Assembly (NCBI GenBank): GCA_021292165.1
Contig: JAHFWL010001296.1
Location: 124,001 to 188,000 of the forward strand
From: Shinisaurus crocodilurus
Lineage: Eukaryota; Chordata; Lepidosauria; Squamata; Shinisauridae
Length of the DNA: 64,000 nucleotides
Direction of reading: 5' to 3'
A program made the position numbers and the translations under genes. The notes under the pieces were generated by a model. That model was not told where the DNA came from, searched no databases, and worked only from the letters and a program-made list of their open reading frames with translations. How positions within the stretch are numbered: position 1 is the first letter of the stretch; every line of letters starts with the position of its first letter. Positions 63,815-64,000 of this stretch are shown here, piece by piece.

Positions 63815-64000
63815 CTTCTCTGTAATTCTTTGACTGGTTGGCAATTGATCACCCACAGGTGGAAAAGTCATAATATTTCCCTACTAAATCAAAGACTTTG
63901 CAATCAGACCATCAGACTGTAGCCTCAGCCTTTTGTTAATTGAAAACAAAAACAAAAAATACCCAACAACCTGTGTGTGGGGGTGTTACCACTGAAATGA

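Overview
The window looks like repeat-saturated, intergenic or intronic DNA of a squamate reptile, most likely a lizard. The evidence is the repeat mix: many copies of a tRNA-headed SINE of the lizard Sauria type, a 5S rRNA-headed SINE with a CR1 tail, several CR1 and L2 3' ends, a young-looking L1, solo LTRs, and a very large number of small hAT-type DNA transposons. I found no host gene that I can name. Two short open frames (40681-40863 and 48103-48324) are the only host-exon candidates, and both are weak.

Layout. 1-7.7 kb: SINEs, a long perfect hairpin, a degraded hAT element, a 5S/tRNA SINE composite and a palindromic foldback element. 7.7-14.5 kb: one L1 with intact ORF1, broken ORF2 and a poly(A) tail, framed by a 15-bp target duplication; its 3' part holds an inverted RT segment followed by a second copy of the ORF2 C-terminus. 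14.9-21.4 kb: two copies of a hAT family with dense ACTCG arrays, an L2 carrying nested insertions, 5S SINEs, a TA-flanked MITE and other hAT MITEs. 21.4-29.2 kb: L2 and CR1 fragments, foldbacks, and two solo LTRs (898 and 510 bp). 29.8-33.3 kb: two GC-rich hAT elements, the larger one (2.15 kb) full of later insertions. 33.4-40.6 kb: CR1, two more ACTCG hAT copies (one with the C-terminus of a transposase), and a decayed L2. 41.3-43.5 kb: two solo LTRs of one family in opposite orientation. 44.0-44.9 kb: a GC-rich block inside a (CT)n tract. 46-64 kb: nested SINE/foldback/CR1, a perfect 66-bp-arm hAT palindrome, more L2 and SINE copies, a second perfect hairpin, and an old L1 interrupted by a fourth LTR of the same family.

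How the parts relate. Autonomous partners and passengers can be matched inside the window. The 5S SINE has the same 3' end as the local CR1 copies, so CR1 is its likely mobiliser. The ACTCG elements share ends and internal sequence with copies that keep a hAT transposase dimerisation domain. Nineteen hAT-like insertions can be delimited by direct repeats next to CAG...CTG ends, most of them exact or 7/8 matches. All five delimited LTRs have exact 5-bp duplications. The window is therefore best read as a layered record of insertions. I did not find a novel gene-encoded system. The strongest unusual structures are the rearranged L1, the ACTCG hAT family, and the series of perfect palindromes.
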